In this document: positions 23,898 to 32,247 of the stretch, piece after piece | How the letters are laid out: each line of letters starts with the position of its first letter | How positions within the stretch are numbered: position 1 is the first letter of the stretch | Origin: a bacterium Ga0077546 | GTDB taxonomy: Bacteria > Cyanobacteriota > Vampirovibrionia > Obscuribacterales > Obscuribacteraceae | Assembly (NCBI GenBank): GCA_001464165.1 | Contig: LNEX01000440.1 | Coordinates: 1-46,791 of the forward strand | Reading direction: 5' to 3' | Length of the DNA: 46,791 nt | Program-made: the position numbers and the translations under genes | The notes under the pieces: generated by a model | Told to the model about the DNA's origin: nothing | The model's input: the letters and a program-made list of their open reading frames with translations, nothing else | Database searches by the model: none

Positions 23898-24005
23898 CCC
23901 AGAATTTGCTTCCAGTTGATAGCTAGCTCTGCTCCGCTATGGATATGGAACCGACACATTTGAGAAATTACAATTCGTTTTACTCCCCCCCAAGGAAATA
24001 AGACG

Positions 24006-24251
24006 ATGTCAGAGAAAGCATACTTAGGTGAGAATAATTCGCTTCACCCGAGCCAACCATTCGAAGATTTGAATTCCCCTGCTCACGCTTTTGTAAATAA
24101 TCCTTTGCTTGAGGTCGCTCTAAGTATATGGAGAAACGCTTCAAGAGAAGCAAGCAATTGCCCTCCTGTCAGCAAGGGAAGCGAGAGCGGTTTGCTACTT
24201 CCTCACGTTACCTTGTTTGATAGCCATCAGCAGGCTGGCGCGCTGTGCTGA
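24006..24251 (+). CDS. Small hypothetical protein
   Basis: An 81-residue ORF with a good ribosome site (AAGGA nine bases before ATG). It starts MSEKAYLGENN. No signal peptide, membrane segment or motif is recognised. It follows kinase 2 by about 110 bases on the same strand. Confidence 0.45.
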   Translation: MSEKAYLGENNSLHPSQPFEDLNSPAHAFVNNPLLEVALSIWRNASREASNCPPVSKGSESGLLLPHVTLFDSHQQAGALC

Positions 24252-24304
24252 ATTCCTGGTGCCAATTCACTATCGTAAGCTCCTTATGCCTTAGGTGAAG
24301 AACA

Positions 24305-24517
24305 GTGAGAGTTTCAGTCGGAAATATTGACCTTTTTATAGCTCCTTTCAGAGCTAAATGGTTTGTTCTCGAGGATGATTTGACTTCTGCGTCAGCTTTA
24401 GTCAATCTTCCAGCCAGCTATGTTGCCATTGTGCCATCGTATAAACTCTGGGATTTTGCCGGAGATGAGTTATACATGAGTGAGCCTGAATCTGGAGGGG
24501 TGACGCCAACACGTTAG
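24305..24517 (+). CDS. Small hypothetical protein
   Basis: A 70-residue ORF starting with GTG at 24305, with AGGTGAAG upstream. Its sequence (VGNIDLFIAPFRAKWFVLED, then ASYVAIVPSYKLWDFAGDEL) looks like folded protein rather than chance translation. Family unknown. From 24518 to 24686 I see no gene. Confidence 0.38.
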   Translation: MRVSVGNIDLFIAPFRAKWFVLEDDLTSASALVNLPASYVAIVPSYKLWDFAGDELYMSEPESGGVTPTR

Positions 24518-24681
24518 TGTTTCATCGTTTTTTTTGAAGGTTTGCGCTCGCAGCTTCGCTCTAATGCAACTAATTTTTTCTCTTCGTGGCGCTAGAAATT
24601 TAGCCAGCTAATGTCTTCCTCTTCTTCTTCCTCTTGTGCTGCCGGGGCTCTGTTCTACTATATAAGAAAGTATACGGGCGG

Positions 24682-24727
24682 CGAAAAAATGGCGCAGCAG
24701 GAGGGGTGACCTCTTACTGCGCCATTT
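24682..24727 (-). terminator. Intrinsic terminator of the S41 protease gene
   Basis: On the minus strand AAATGGCGCAG (24727-24717) pairs perfectly with 24697-24687. An inner GAGG/CCTC stem lies inside, and the hairpin runs directly into TTTTTT. It starts eight bases beyond the stop codon. Confidence 0.85.
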
Positions 24728-24734
24728 GGTTTGG

Positions 24735-25829
24735 CTAGTTGGCCGTTGCCGGAACTGTGCTTGGCGCGTCACTGAAAGCGTTGCTCGTCGCCTCACTCGC
24801 CGCTGCACTCGATGCTTCGTGGGCTGTGAGCATCTTGCGCAGTTCGTCTGCTGCGACTTTCAGAGCTTCCGGTCCAGTATCGCCATCGACAAGCGTCTCT
24901 GGGTCGATGCCGTTCCGTTCAGTTTGACCGCAGTCACCGAGCCATTCGCCGCCAGGAGCGAACCAATGGCAGCGTGTCACACGCAGCTTGACTTGGCCAT
25001 TACCGACTTCGTAATCAGCCTGCCCAATGCCTTTCCCTGCGGTAGCGGCGCTGCCGACCATGTGCACTCGACCGGCAATGCCGTTTTGCACGAGGGCGCA
25101 AATCATCATCTCGCTGGCGCTGGCTGTGCGGCGATTGAGCAAGATCACCAGTGGTTTGCCAAACAGCGTTGCCGCCCGGCGCTTGTAGAGGTCGGTGGGC
25201 AAAGTGCTGACTATGCCATTGCTAGTGGCGCCATGCACTTCATCGGTGAGGAAGAACTGGTCCTCGTTGAGGAAGTACTGTCTGATTTTCAATCCCTCTT
25301 CGTGGCGAAACTTGAGGGTGGCAAGCAGGCCTTGGTCGAGGAAGAAGCCGCAGCATTCCATGGCCTGGTGCATTCTGCCGCCGCTATTGCCGCGCAGGTC
25401 GAGAATCACTCCTTCGCAGGTGGCGATTTTTGCCACAGCAGCTTCGACCAGTTCGACGATATCCTCGCGATCAAAGCTGCTGATGCGCAGATAGCCAATC
25501 TTGCTGGGGGAGAGGGCTGACATGACATCGGCAGGCTTTTCAGCCGCTGCGGGGGAATTGCCTGCAGCAGCAGGTTCGTCAGCGCCAGACGGTGAGACGA
25601 AGGTGGAAGGTGCGATCAGCCGCTCGGTGTAGGTGTCATTGAGCGAGGCCAACATTTCGTCAGCGCAGCGCAATGCAGTTTCTTTGCTGTCGATCAGGTC
25701 GTCGAACTTGTGCTCCCAAGAGCTCCAATTCGCCAATCTCGACTTGTCGAAGAAAGTAACGCCGACCAGTTCCCAGATCGCGTGATAAAGCTCAAGCCCC
25801 TGGGTTGAGGCTGTTTTGGAAATATTCAT
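24735..25829 (-). CDS. S41 family (C-terminal processing type) peptidase without PDZ domain
   Basis: A 364-residue protein. Residues about 110-300 form the S41 core: GYLRISSF, then the VILDLRGNSGGRMHQA motif, then RRTASASEMM with the likely nucleophile Ser237, and AGKGIGQ with the general-base Lys266. The N-terminal 75 residues are helical, with DTYTERL before an Ala/Pro-rich insertion (about 80-102). The PDZ domain usual in Ctp/Prc proteases is absent. So is a signal peptide, which makes this a cytosolic or unconventional member. An Ala/Ser-rich tail ends the protein. ATG at 25829 has AAGGG upstream. It is a GC-rich gene among AT-rich neighbours. Confidence 0.86.
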   Translation of the reverse strand: MNISKTASTQGLELYHAIWELVGVTFFDKSRLANWSSWEHKFDDLIDSKETALRCADEMLASLNDTYTERLIAPSTFVSPSGADEPAAAGNSPAAAEKPADVMSALSPSKIGYLRISSFDREDIVELVEAAVAKIATCEGVILDLRGNSGGRMHQAMECCGFFLDQGLLATLKFRHEEGLKIRQYFLNEDQFFLTDEVHGATSNGIVSTLPTDLYKRRAATLFGKPLVILLNRRTASASEMMICALVQNGIAGRVHMVGSAATAGKGIGQADYEVGNGQVKLRVTRCHWFAPGGEWLGDCGQTERNGIDPETLVDGDTGPEALKVAADELRKMLTAHEASSAAASEATSNAFSDAPSTVPATAN

Positions 25830-26350
25830 GACGATCCCTTAGGTTAGAGATTTGGAGAATCCATGCGACAGGCTTGGCTCAGGCAAACTAACGAACATCC
25901 GACGAAAATGCGGGCACCTAGTGCTCTGAAGAAATTCGACTGGGTGTTGTTGTGTTTTGAAGCTAAGTATTTGTTCGCGGGAAATTAGATAATGGTTATG
26001 GCTTTAAACCTAGCCAAGAAATGTAAGAAATTAAAAGAGAATTTCTTACACCTAGATGAGATCGCACTTAGGCATGGTCCGTGCGGCCTAAATTGTTGTG
26101 AGATTTTCTTGTACAAGGTTAGTATGGCTCTCGCGAACTAGCGCTCTAGATTTTGTTGCCATGTGAATGGCTATTCTCTTCGTTTCAAAAAAACAGTCAG
26201 AAATTTTGAAGAACGTGTTGCCTCAAAAAAGTTTCGTACCAGTTTTAGATGGTGATAAAAGCACTCCATGCGTTGCTTTTCGCGTATTGTTTCTTGTCTC
26301 ATTTTTCGAGTGAAAATGAGACAAGAAAAGTACTTAGAAAAAGTGGGCTG
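25830..26350. other. Intergenic region with two hairpins
   Basis: No ORF is supported. An 11-bp perfect stem lies at 26022-26050 (TGTAAGAAATT / AATTTCTTACA, 7-base loop). A 15-bp perfect stem lies at 26291-26327 (TTCTTGTCTCATTTT with its complement, 7-base loop), 24 bases past the stop of the minus-strand gene. The latter probably ends that transcript, although its 3' side is A-rich. Confidence 0.55.
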
Positions 26351-26911
26351 TTAATTCGTTCGCGCTTCAGAATCGGCTTTCTTGCCATTAAAGGCAAAGA
26401 CGCGACTGGAAAATTCTGGCAATGAAGCTGAGCCCCTGATGGTGCGGTCGACTGCATTTACCTTCCCCGTCATGTGAGCGATTGCCTTTTCGCTTTTACG
26501 AGTCATTCGCGCCAATTTTGAGCGGGAGAAATCGACAAAGAGCCTGACTTCGCCAGTTTCAGCCTGATAGTTGCCCCACAAGGGAAACGTTCCCAATAGA
26601 CCTTTATAGGTACCTTGTACTTGCTTATCGCTGACACTTGTGATTGTAACTGTTGGTTTTCGCCTGATTTTTGGAATCTCGACTTTCCAAATGCCAATAA
26701 ATTCGTTTAGGTCCACCGCATCATCTTTTAGCGGCGGGGACACCTCAACGGTGGTCACTTTTCCTTGCAAGGTCTCACCGAAGGCTGGTGCCATATTGCT
26801 TGGTGTGATTGTCAGGCAAATTACTGCTAAGTTGAAAAAGCAAAGTGGAGCTGGTCTTAGGGCCTTGAGAACGCTTGCCTTCTGCTTCACTTGCTGTTGT
26901 TTGCTAGAATT
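26351..26911 (-). CDS. Small secreted protein of unknown function
   Basis: A 186-residue protein. Lys-rich residues near the start and a hydrophobic stretch (PLCFFNLAVICLTITPSNMA) ending APAFGE form a signal peptide. The mature domain (about 120 residues) looks like a small beta barrel: FIGIWKVEIPKIRRKPTVTI, VQGTYKGLLGTFPLWGNYQ, VRLFVDFSR. The pattern of short strands with G-x-Y and W-G-N is seen in lipocalin-like or DUF-type extracytoplasmic domains; I cannot name the family. TTG at 26911 is chosen because AGGAG lies nine bases upstream. Longer versions starting at 26941 (ATG) or 26968 (TTG) lack a usable ribosome site. Confidence 0.68.
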   Translation of the reverse strand, partial: NSSKQQQVKQKASVLKALRPAPLCFFNLAVICLTITPSNMAPAFGETLQGKVTTVEVSPPLKDDAVDLNEFIGIWKVEIPKIRRKPTVTITSVSDKQVQGTYKGLLGTFPLWGNYQAETGEVRLFVDFSRSKLARMTRKSEKAIAHMTGKVNAVDRTIRGSASLPEFSSRVFAFNGKKADSEARTN

Positions 26912-27140
26912 CAATCGACTTATCTCCTGGGTCTGCAACATCCTTGGTTTTTTAAACTGGATGGACAAAGTTGTTGGCTTAAAAGTTTTTTCGCGTAAAG
27001 CTCTTTGTCAAAAGAAATCTTTGGCGTAAATGGTCATGTAAAACCCATACGTATTGAGTGAGCAAATAGTTTCACTTTTCAGCAAAAGATTTTTCTCAGC
27101 AGCAAAATAGGGACACGAAATCAGTAAACCAACATGACAG

Positions 27141-27615
27141 ATGCCAATTCTTGAACTGCACAGAAGCAACCGACCTTCTACATTCCCCATGGCTGCGGCC
27201 CTTGCTTCTTTATGGAAGGTATGGGGCCAGCCTGCACCAGGGATGGCATGGGCAGTTGGTTAAAGGCTACGAGCTTAAATTCCCCGCTCTTGGAGCTCGG
27301 CTGTAGCCAAGCAGGTAGTCGAGCTGCTTCACAAAAAAAGGAATTGATACTAGTACAGATTCAAAGCGCGGTCTTGACCCAGCCTTTCATATTGGCGTTA
27401 GCCAAGCCCTTGCTCCTTTGCGTGAGCAAGGGGTATTGATTGTGGGAAGTGGATTACTGGACCGTCAGAGGCTGCAAGAAGCGAAGACCTGATCGCCTGG
27501 GAATGCTCCTTCGGCCCGGGCGGCTCATCCCCGTGAGGAACACCTGTTGCCTCTGATGGTTGTGGCCGGGGCGGCTGGCTCAGATATGGGGCGGCGAACA
27601 TATAGTGAAAGCTAA
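27141..27615 (+). pseudogene. Decayed DODA/LigB-type extradiol ring-cleavage dioxygenase
   Basis: Fragments of one protein family appear in order but in different frames. They are YELKFPALGA (from 27268), VAKQVVELLHK (from 27303), KRGLDPAFHIGVSQALAPLR with EQGVLIVGSGL (frame of 27367, to a stop at 27490), and ARAAHPREEHLLPLMVVAGA (frame of 27514, to a stop at 27613). In functional 4,5-DOPA-dioxygenase-like proteins the same segments are collinear. The HGxxVPL part, which would lie between RGLD and LDPAFH, is deleted. Frameshifts at an A-run near 27332 and near 27490, plus the deletion, make it non-functional. Where the 5' end lies is unclear. Confidence 0.75.
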
Positions 27616-27754
27616 TTGCTTTCTTCATTGGTTTCTGAGAAGAATTTAGCCGAAGTCAAGTGCTGTCATGAAAAGCCAAGAGGTGCTTCGGGATGCGACA
27701 ATTGCACCCCTGATGTCACCCTGTTGGATATACCCAATAGGCTTTTCGATTTGA

Positions 27755-27793
27755 TTTTACGGTCTTCTTTTACGGTCTTCTTTTATGGTCTTC
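27755..27793 (+). repeat. Three tandem 13-bp repeats upstream of the urate operon
   Basis: TTTTACGGTCTTC occurs at 27755-27767 and 27768-27780. A third copy with one change (TTTTATGGTCTTC) is at 27781-27793, about 45 bases before the urate oxidase start. It could be a regulator array or replication slippage. The rest of 27616-27838 shows no credible gene. Confidence 0.85.
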
Positions 27794-27838
27794 TAAGGAA
27801 TCCCTTCTTCGCAATACTTTCCAAATGCAGGGGTGACT

Positions 27839-28759
27839 ATGAGCTCGCCAGAAACCAGTTCAGCAGCTAAGGCAACCGCCAGGTCAAGTGCCAAATCTAG
27901 CATTCTCGTGCACAATGCTTATGGCAAATCTGGCGTTCGTCTGACTAAAGTAATCAGGCACGAAGGCTATCAGGAACTGAAAGAACTGACCGCCAATATT
28001 CAGCTTGAGGGCGCCTTTGAGGGTTCCTACTTAGACGGTGACAACAGTCAAATCATTGCCACTGATTCAATGAAAAATACTGTTTATGTCATGGCCTCCG
28101 AGCACCCGCTCACTGACCTTGAAAGTTTCGCCCAAGACTTAGCCTTGCATTTCTTGAAGACATATTCGCATGTCACCGAAGCTACTGTTCATCTTGTAGA
28201 AGACCTCTGGCTGCGGATTCCTGCCGATGGAATGCCGCACCCCCATGCTTTTGTTTCGGCTGGCAACGAGAAGCGCATTGCTTCTGTGGTGGCTGATCGT
28301 GAGGGTCTTTCATTGCAGTCAGGAATAGACAATTTGGTAGTGGCAAAAACTACCGATTCGCAGTTCTGGGGCTTCATTCGCGATCAATATACAACTTTGC
28401 CTGAAGTGCGCGATCGCATCATGGCCACTAGCATTGAAGCTTCATGGCTCTATCGGGCTGAGACCAAGGCCGATGCTGAGAAGATTGATTTCAACAAAAA
28501 CTACGACACTATCCGCAAAATCATTCTTGATGTTTTCGCTACTCATAACAGTTTGGCGGTGCAGCAAACCCTGTACGAAATGGGTGAAGCTGTGCTTGCG
28601 GCAGTTTCTGATATTGAAGAAATCACTATAACCATGCCTAATCAGCATCGTATTTCCTTTAATTTAGAGCCATTTGGTAAGAAGAATCAGAACGAAATAT
28701 TCTTCCCTATCGATGAACCCTTCGGCCTAATCTCAGGAACAATCAAGAGAGGTGCCTGA
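27839..28759 (+). CDS. uaZ: Urate oxidase (factor-independent urate hydroxylase)
   Basis: A 306-residue enzyme that oxidises urate to 5-hydroxyisourate with O2. AYGKSGVRLTKV holds the catalytic Lys (residue 37). IIATDSMKNTVY holds the catalytic Thr (75). MPNQHRISFNLEPFG near the C-terminus holds the conserved His (270). AVQQTLYEMGEAVL fits the Gln-bearing helix of the urate pocket. Length matches the T-fold uricases. The C-terminus lacks the peroxisomal SKL signal, as expected for bacteria. ATG at 27839 follows AGGGG; GTG at 27833 is an alternative. It overlaps the allantoinase start, so the two are translationally linked. Confidence 0.95.
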   Translation: MSSPETSSAAKATARSSAKSSILVHNAYGKSGVRLTKVIRHEGYQELKELTANIQLEGAFEGSYLDGDNSQIIATDSMKNTVYVMASEHPLTDLESFAQDLALHFLKTYSHVTEATVHLVEDLWLRIPADGMPHPHAFVSAGNEKRIASVVADREGLSLQSGIDNLVVAKTTDSQFWGFIRDQYTTLPEVRDRIMATSIEASWLYRAETKADAEKIDFNKNYDTIRKIILDVFATHNSLAVQQTLYEMGEAVLAAVSDIEEITITMPNQHRISFNLEPFGKKNQNEIFFPIDEPFGLISGTIKRGA

Positions 28760-30182
28760 TTTGTCAGAGTCTAGCAAGTGGGCCATTAGAAGCAGGCGGG
28801 TGTTGCGCTCTAAAGGCTTTGAGGCAGCCGCACTGTTGATTGAAGCTGGGCAGATTCAAAAGATCGTGGCTTTTGACCAGGTTCCTTCCGATTACGCCCT
28901 TGAAGATGTTGGTGATCTTATTGTTATGCCCGGTGTTGTTGATAGTCATGTTCATATCAATGAACCAGGTCGCACTGAGTGGGAAGGTTTCACTACAGCT
29001 ACTCGTGCTGCCGCTGCTGGTGGTATCACTACATTAGCCGATATGCCCCTTAATTGTATTCCCGTCACTACCAGTGCTGAGGCTTTTCGCGAGAAGCTCA
29101 AACATATTGAAGGAAGGCTCTCGGTTGATTTGTGCTTCTGGGGCGGGGTTGTACCTGGCAACAGCGGCGAGCTGAACAATATGATTGATCTTGGCGTGAT
29201 GGGCTTCAAGTGTTTTCTTATTCATTCAGGTATCGATTATTTTCCTAATGTAGAACGCCATGATTTAGAGCTGGCCATGCCGATTTTGGCTAAGCGTGGC
29301 TTGCCGTTATTAGTGCACGCTGAACTTGATTGTTCGCATAATACGGACGGCTCACATATAGATAGCTCACAGGCAAGCAGCGACTTTGCTGCCGCACCAC
29401 ACAAATACTCAAACTTCCTCAATTCGCGGCCACGCTCGTGGGAAAACGAAGCGATTAAACTGATGATTGACCTTTGTCGCGAATTTGATTGTCGCGTGCA
29501 TATTGTTCACCTATCTTCCTCTGACGCTTTGCCGATGATTGCTGCGGCGAAGAAAGAAGGGCTGAAGTTAACGGTTGAGACTTGCCCCCACTATTTAACT
29601 TTGGTGGCTGAAGACATTGCTGATGGTGATACCAGATTTAAGTGCACACCGCCCATTAGAGAAAGAGAGAATTGCGAAAAGCTCTGGCAGGGCCTAGCTG
29701 ATGGCACAATCGATTTTATAGTTTCGGATCATTCCCCTTGCACCCCTGAGCTGAAACTATTGAAAGAAGGTAATTTCGACAAGGCTTGGGGTGGCATATC
29801 TTCTCTTCAGTTTGGACTATCAGCAGTGTGGAGCGAGGCTAAGAAACGTGGTCATACGCTGGCCCAAGTAAGTGAGTGGATGTCCAAGCGCCCTGCACAG
29901 TTCTTGGGTTTGGCCAAACGTAAGGGGTCATTAGAAGAAGGCCTGGACGCTGATATCGTTGTCTTTGACAGCGAAAAGTCTTTCAAAATTGAGCAATCAA
30001 TGATTGAGCACCGCCACAAAGTCACCCCTCATGAAGGGCGAGTATTTACTGGACAGGTGCAACAAACTTTTGTTCGTGGAATCAAAATTTATGATCAGGG
30101 AAACTTCTCAAAAGAGCCTTCTGGTAAGGCTTTGATGGGTACAAAATTGGGAGAGTATGTTGATGCAAACGTCCATTCTTGA
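28752..30182 (+). CDS. allB: Allantoinase
   Basis: A 476-residue cyclic amidohydrolase that hydrolyses allantoin to allantoate. The dihydroorotase/allantoinase metal site is complete: DSHVHINEPGRT (two His), MGFKCFLIHSG (Lys expected to be carboxylated), LLVHAELD and VHIVHLSSSDAL (two more His), and SDHSPCTPELK (Asp). FLGLAKRKGSLEEGLDADIV is the typical end of the barrel. The first codon could be GTG at 28752, which overlaps the urate oxidase stop, or TTG at 28761 with AGAGG upstream. The 3' end overlaps the allantoicase start. It is the second gene of the urate operon. Confidence 0.94.
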   Translation: MPDLSESSKWAIRSRRVLRSKGFEAAALLIEAGQIQKIVAFDQVPSDYALEDVGDLIVMPGVVDSHVHINEPGRTEWEGFTTATRAAAAGGITTLADMPLNCIPVTTSAEAFREKLKHIEGRLSVDLCFWGGVVPGNSGELNNMIDLGVMGFKCFLIHSGIDYFPNVERHDLELAMPILAKRGLPLLVHAELDCSHNTDGSHIDSSQASSDFAAAPHKYSNFLNSRPRSWENEAIKLMIDLCREFDCRVHIVHLSSSDALPMIAAAKKEGLKLTVETCPHYLTLVAEDIADGDTRFKCTPPIRERENCEKLWQGLADGTIDFIVSDHSPCTPELKLLKEGNFDKAWGGISSLQFGLSAVWSEAKKRGHTLAQVSEWMSKRPAQFLGLAKRKGSLEEGLDADIVVFDSEKSFKIEQSMIEHRHKVTPHEGRVFTGQVQQTFVRGIKIYDQGNFSKEPSGKALMGTKLGEYVDANVHS

Positions 30183-31182
30183 GGCTTCTGCCTTCACTGG
30201 TTTGATTGATCTTGCCACTGAAAAACTTGGCGGAAAGGCACTCAGCTGTAGTGATGAATTTTTTGCTGAGAAAGAAAACTTGCTCATGCCTGGTCGCGGC
30301 ATTTTTATTGAAGACAAATACACTAAAAATGGCAAATGGATGGACGGTTGGGAATCTCGCAGAAAGCGCGGCCCTGGGCACGATTGGTGCATTATCAAAT
30401 TGGGTCTGCCTGGGGTAATCCGTGGTGTCGATATCGACACTAATCACTTCTTAGGTAATCATCCGCCCTATGCTTCACTTGAAGCTTGTATTGCCGACCC
30501 CAATGAGCATGCCGACAAACTAGCCGCTTCAGATAAGTGGGTGGAAATTGTACCGCGCTCATCACTCAAACCTGGCTCACAGAACCTCTTTGCTGTATCT
30601 AGCGGCGAGCGTTTCACCCATGTGCGCTTGAATATTTTCCCGGATGGCGGTGTGGCCAGGTTGAAAATATTTGGTGATGTCATTCCTGATTTCTCCAAAA
30701 TTAAAGCTGACGCCCTGGTCGATTTAGCCGCCGTTGAATTTGGTGGCCATGTGGTTGCCTGCAACGACATGTTTTTCGGTAATATGGACAATTTGATTAT
30801 GCCTGGTCGTGGCAGAAACATGGGTGATGCCTGGGAAACCAGACGTAAGCGCGGCCCAGGTCACGACTGGGTAATCGTCAAATTGGGCCAACCGGGATTA
30901 GTGCAAAAACTTGAAGTAGATACGGCTTTCCATATTGGTAATTATCCTGATACCTGCTCGGTAGACGGCTGCTATTCTCCTGATTTAGAGATGGATAACC
31001 TCACTTGGCCACAAGCACACTGGAAAGAACTGCTTCCCCAGCTCAAGCTTTCAGCTGACAAACAGCACCACTTTGAAAAAGAGATAATTGATATTGGCAA
31101 TATCACCCATGTGCGCTTAAATATCTATCCGGATGGTGGTGTAGCTCGGTTGCGCGTGCACTGTCGCCGTGCTCAAGTCTAG
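30163..31182 (+). CDS. alc: Allantoicase
   Basis: A 339-residue enzyme splitting allantoate into ureidoglycolate and urea. The family's internal duplication is plain. Domain 1 has MPGRGIFIED and WESRRKRGPGHDWCIIKLG. Domain 2 has MPGRGRNMGDAWETRRKRGP and HDWVIVKLGQPG. Both contain THVRLN(I)FPDGGVARL-type endings near residues 160 and 330. Length matches bacterial and fungal allantoicases. ATG at 30163 has GGGAG upstream at better spacing than ATG at 30157. It overlaps the allantoinase gene by about 20 bases. Urea and ureidoglycolate would be the end products; no ureidoglycolate lyase or urease gene is in the window. Confidence 0.95.
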   Translation: MQTSILEASAFTGLIDLATEKLGGKALSCSDEFFAEKENLLMPGRGIFIEDKYTKNGKWMDGWESRRKRGPGHDWCIIKLGLPGVIRGVDIDTNHFLGNHPPYASLEACIADPNEHADKLAASDKWVEIVPRSSLKPGSQNLFAVSSGERFTHVRLNIFPDGGVARLKIFGDVIPDFSKIKADALVDLAAVEFGGHVVACNDMFFGNMDNLIMPGRGRNMGDAWETRRKRGPGHDWVIVKLGQPGLVQKLEVDTAFHIGNYPDTCSVDGCYSPDLEMDNLTWPQAHWKELLPQLKLSADKQHHFEKEIIDIGNITHVRLNIYPDGGVARLRVHCRRAQV

Positions 31183-31210
31183 ATCGCGAGGGGTATAGGT
31201 AACAATTGGC

Positions 31211-31717
31211 GTGAATCTCGAACAGCTAAATCAATCATCAAGTGAGCTACTGCAACCAGAACTGCTGCGTTGCTGTGGCAGTGCAATGTGGGTAGAAAAG
31301 CTGATTGAGGGCCGTCCTTATGTTGCTGAAGCTGAACTATACAATGCCTCCGATCGAATCTGGCAGAGTTTAAAAACTGAAGATTGGTTGGAGGCATTTA
31401 GTCATCATCCTAAAATTGGTGATTTAGAGAGTCTCAAAACTAAGTTTGCCAGCACCAGCGATTGGGCCTCTGGCGAGCAAGGTGGAGTGGCCTTGGCTAG
31501 TGAACGGGTGATAGAAGAGTTAGCCGCTGGAAACACAGCTTATGAAGAGAAGTTTGGCTACATATTTATTGTGTGTGCTACCGGTAAGACAGCTGGCGAA
31601 ATGTTAGCCCTCTTGCAAGAGCGGCTGCACAACAGCCCTGATGTTGAAATCGTGCGGGCTATGGAAGAGCAAAATAAAATCACAAGGTTAAGGCTAGAGA
31701 AACTTTTAGGGCTGTAG
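31211..31717 (+). CDS. uraD: OHCU decarboxylase
   Basis: A 168-residue enzyme that decarboxylates 2-oxo-4-hydroxy-4-carboxy-5-ureidoimidazoline to (S)-allantoin. EAFSHHPKIGDL holds the catalytic His pair, SGEQGGVALAS is the substrate-binding helix start, and FGYIFIVCATGKTAGEML is the family signature. Length is normal for bacterial UraD. The start is GTG at 31211, 28 bases after the allantoicase stop. It prevents racemic allantoin formation together with the next gene. Confidence 0.93.
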   Translation: MNLEQLNQSSSELLQPELLRCCGSAMWVEKLIEGRPYVAEAELYNASDRIWQSLKTEDWLEAFSHHPKIGDLESLKTKFASTSDWASGEQGGVALASERVIEELAAGNTAYEEKFGYIFIVCATGKTAGEMLALLQERLHNSPDVEIVRAMEEQNKITRLRLEKLLGL

Positions 31718-31762
31718 AAGCCTATTTCGTTGCAGAGACCTATTTAATTGGAGAATGGTGCC

Positions 31763-32104
31763 ATGAGCAGAATCACTACACATGTTTTAGATACTTCGTT
31801 AGGCCGTCCAGCTGCTGGCGTTGACGTTGTGCTTGAATACAAGGGTCTTGATGATTGGGAAGAAATTGGTCGCGGCACAACTGATAACGATGGCCGCTTT
31901 AGCGACTTAGTCCCGGCTGATTGGGCCAATAGAGCTGGTACCTATCAGCTAACTTTTAATACCGGTGGCTATTTTGAAAAGACTCATCGTCAAAATTTCT
32001 ATCCAACGGTGCCAATCATTTTTGAAATCGTCAATCAAGATGAGCACCATCATGTGCCGCTGTTGTTGAGCCCCTTCGGTTATTCGACTTATAGGGGCAG
32101 CTAG
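31763..32104 (+). CDS. uraH: 5-hydroxyisourate hydrolase (transthyretin-like)
   Basis: A 113-residue enzyme that hydrolyses 5-hydroxyisourate to OHCU. ITTHVLDTSLGRPAAGVDVV at the N-terminus and HHHVPLLLSPFGYSTYRGS at the C-terminus are the two signatures; the terminal YRGS distinguishes the hydrolase from transthyretin. His, Arg and Ser at the tetramer tunnel are kept. ATG at 31763 (MSRITTHV) has GGAG upstream and fits the family length better than the ATG at 31748. The stop codon lies inside a 17-bp tandem duplication. Confidence 0.95.
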   Translation: MSRITTHVLDTSLGRPAAGVDVVLEYKGLDDWEEIGRGTTDNDGRFSDLVPADWANRAGTYQLTFNTGGYFEKTHRQNFYPTVPIIFEIVNQDEHHHVPLLLSPFGYSTYRGS

Positions 32105-32125
32105 TTTATAGAGGCAGCTAGTATA
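32092..32125 (+). repeat. 17-bp tandem duplication at the uraH stop
   Basis: TAGGGGCAGCTAGTTTA and TAGAGGCAGCTAGTATA are adjacent (15 of 17 identical). The first contains the uraH stop codon, so the second adds no residues. Confidence 0.75.
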
Positions 32126-32188
32126 TTGTGTCACTTATTGCGTAGTGTCATTTAGTCCAAAAAAGGAAACTAATCGTTCTGTTTGTTG

Positions 32189-32232
32189 CTTAGTTTAGAT
32201 ACTTAGTTTATTTAGTTTAGATGCTTAGTTTA
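32189..32232 (+). repeat. 22-bp tandem repeat before the aldolase-like gene
   Basis: Two adjacent 22-bp units (20 of 22 identical), each carrying TTAGTTTA twice, end 15 bases before the ATG at 32248. They could be regulator sites or a slippage product. Confidence 0.8.
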
Positions 32233-32247
32233 ATTCAGGAGTGCAAG

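Noticed and set aside
27212..27628. Small ORFs of 75 codons (plus) and 76 codons (minus)
   Set aside because: They fall inside the decayed dioxygenase, whose fragments in other frames explain the sequence.
27616..27870. 84-codon plus-strand ORF before urate oxidase
   Set aside because: It runs over the tandem repeats and into the urate oxidase start, and shows no sensible composition.
30082..30447. Two minus-strand ORFs of 110-121 codons at the allantoinase-allantoicase junction
   Set aside because: Both are antisense to the overlapping ends of well-identified enzymes and have no motifs.
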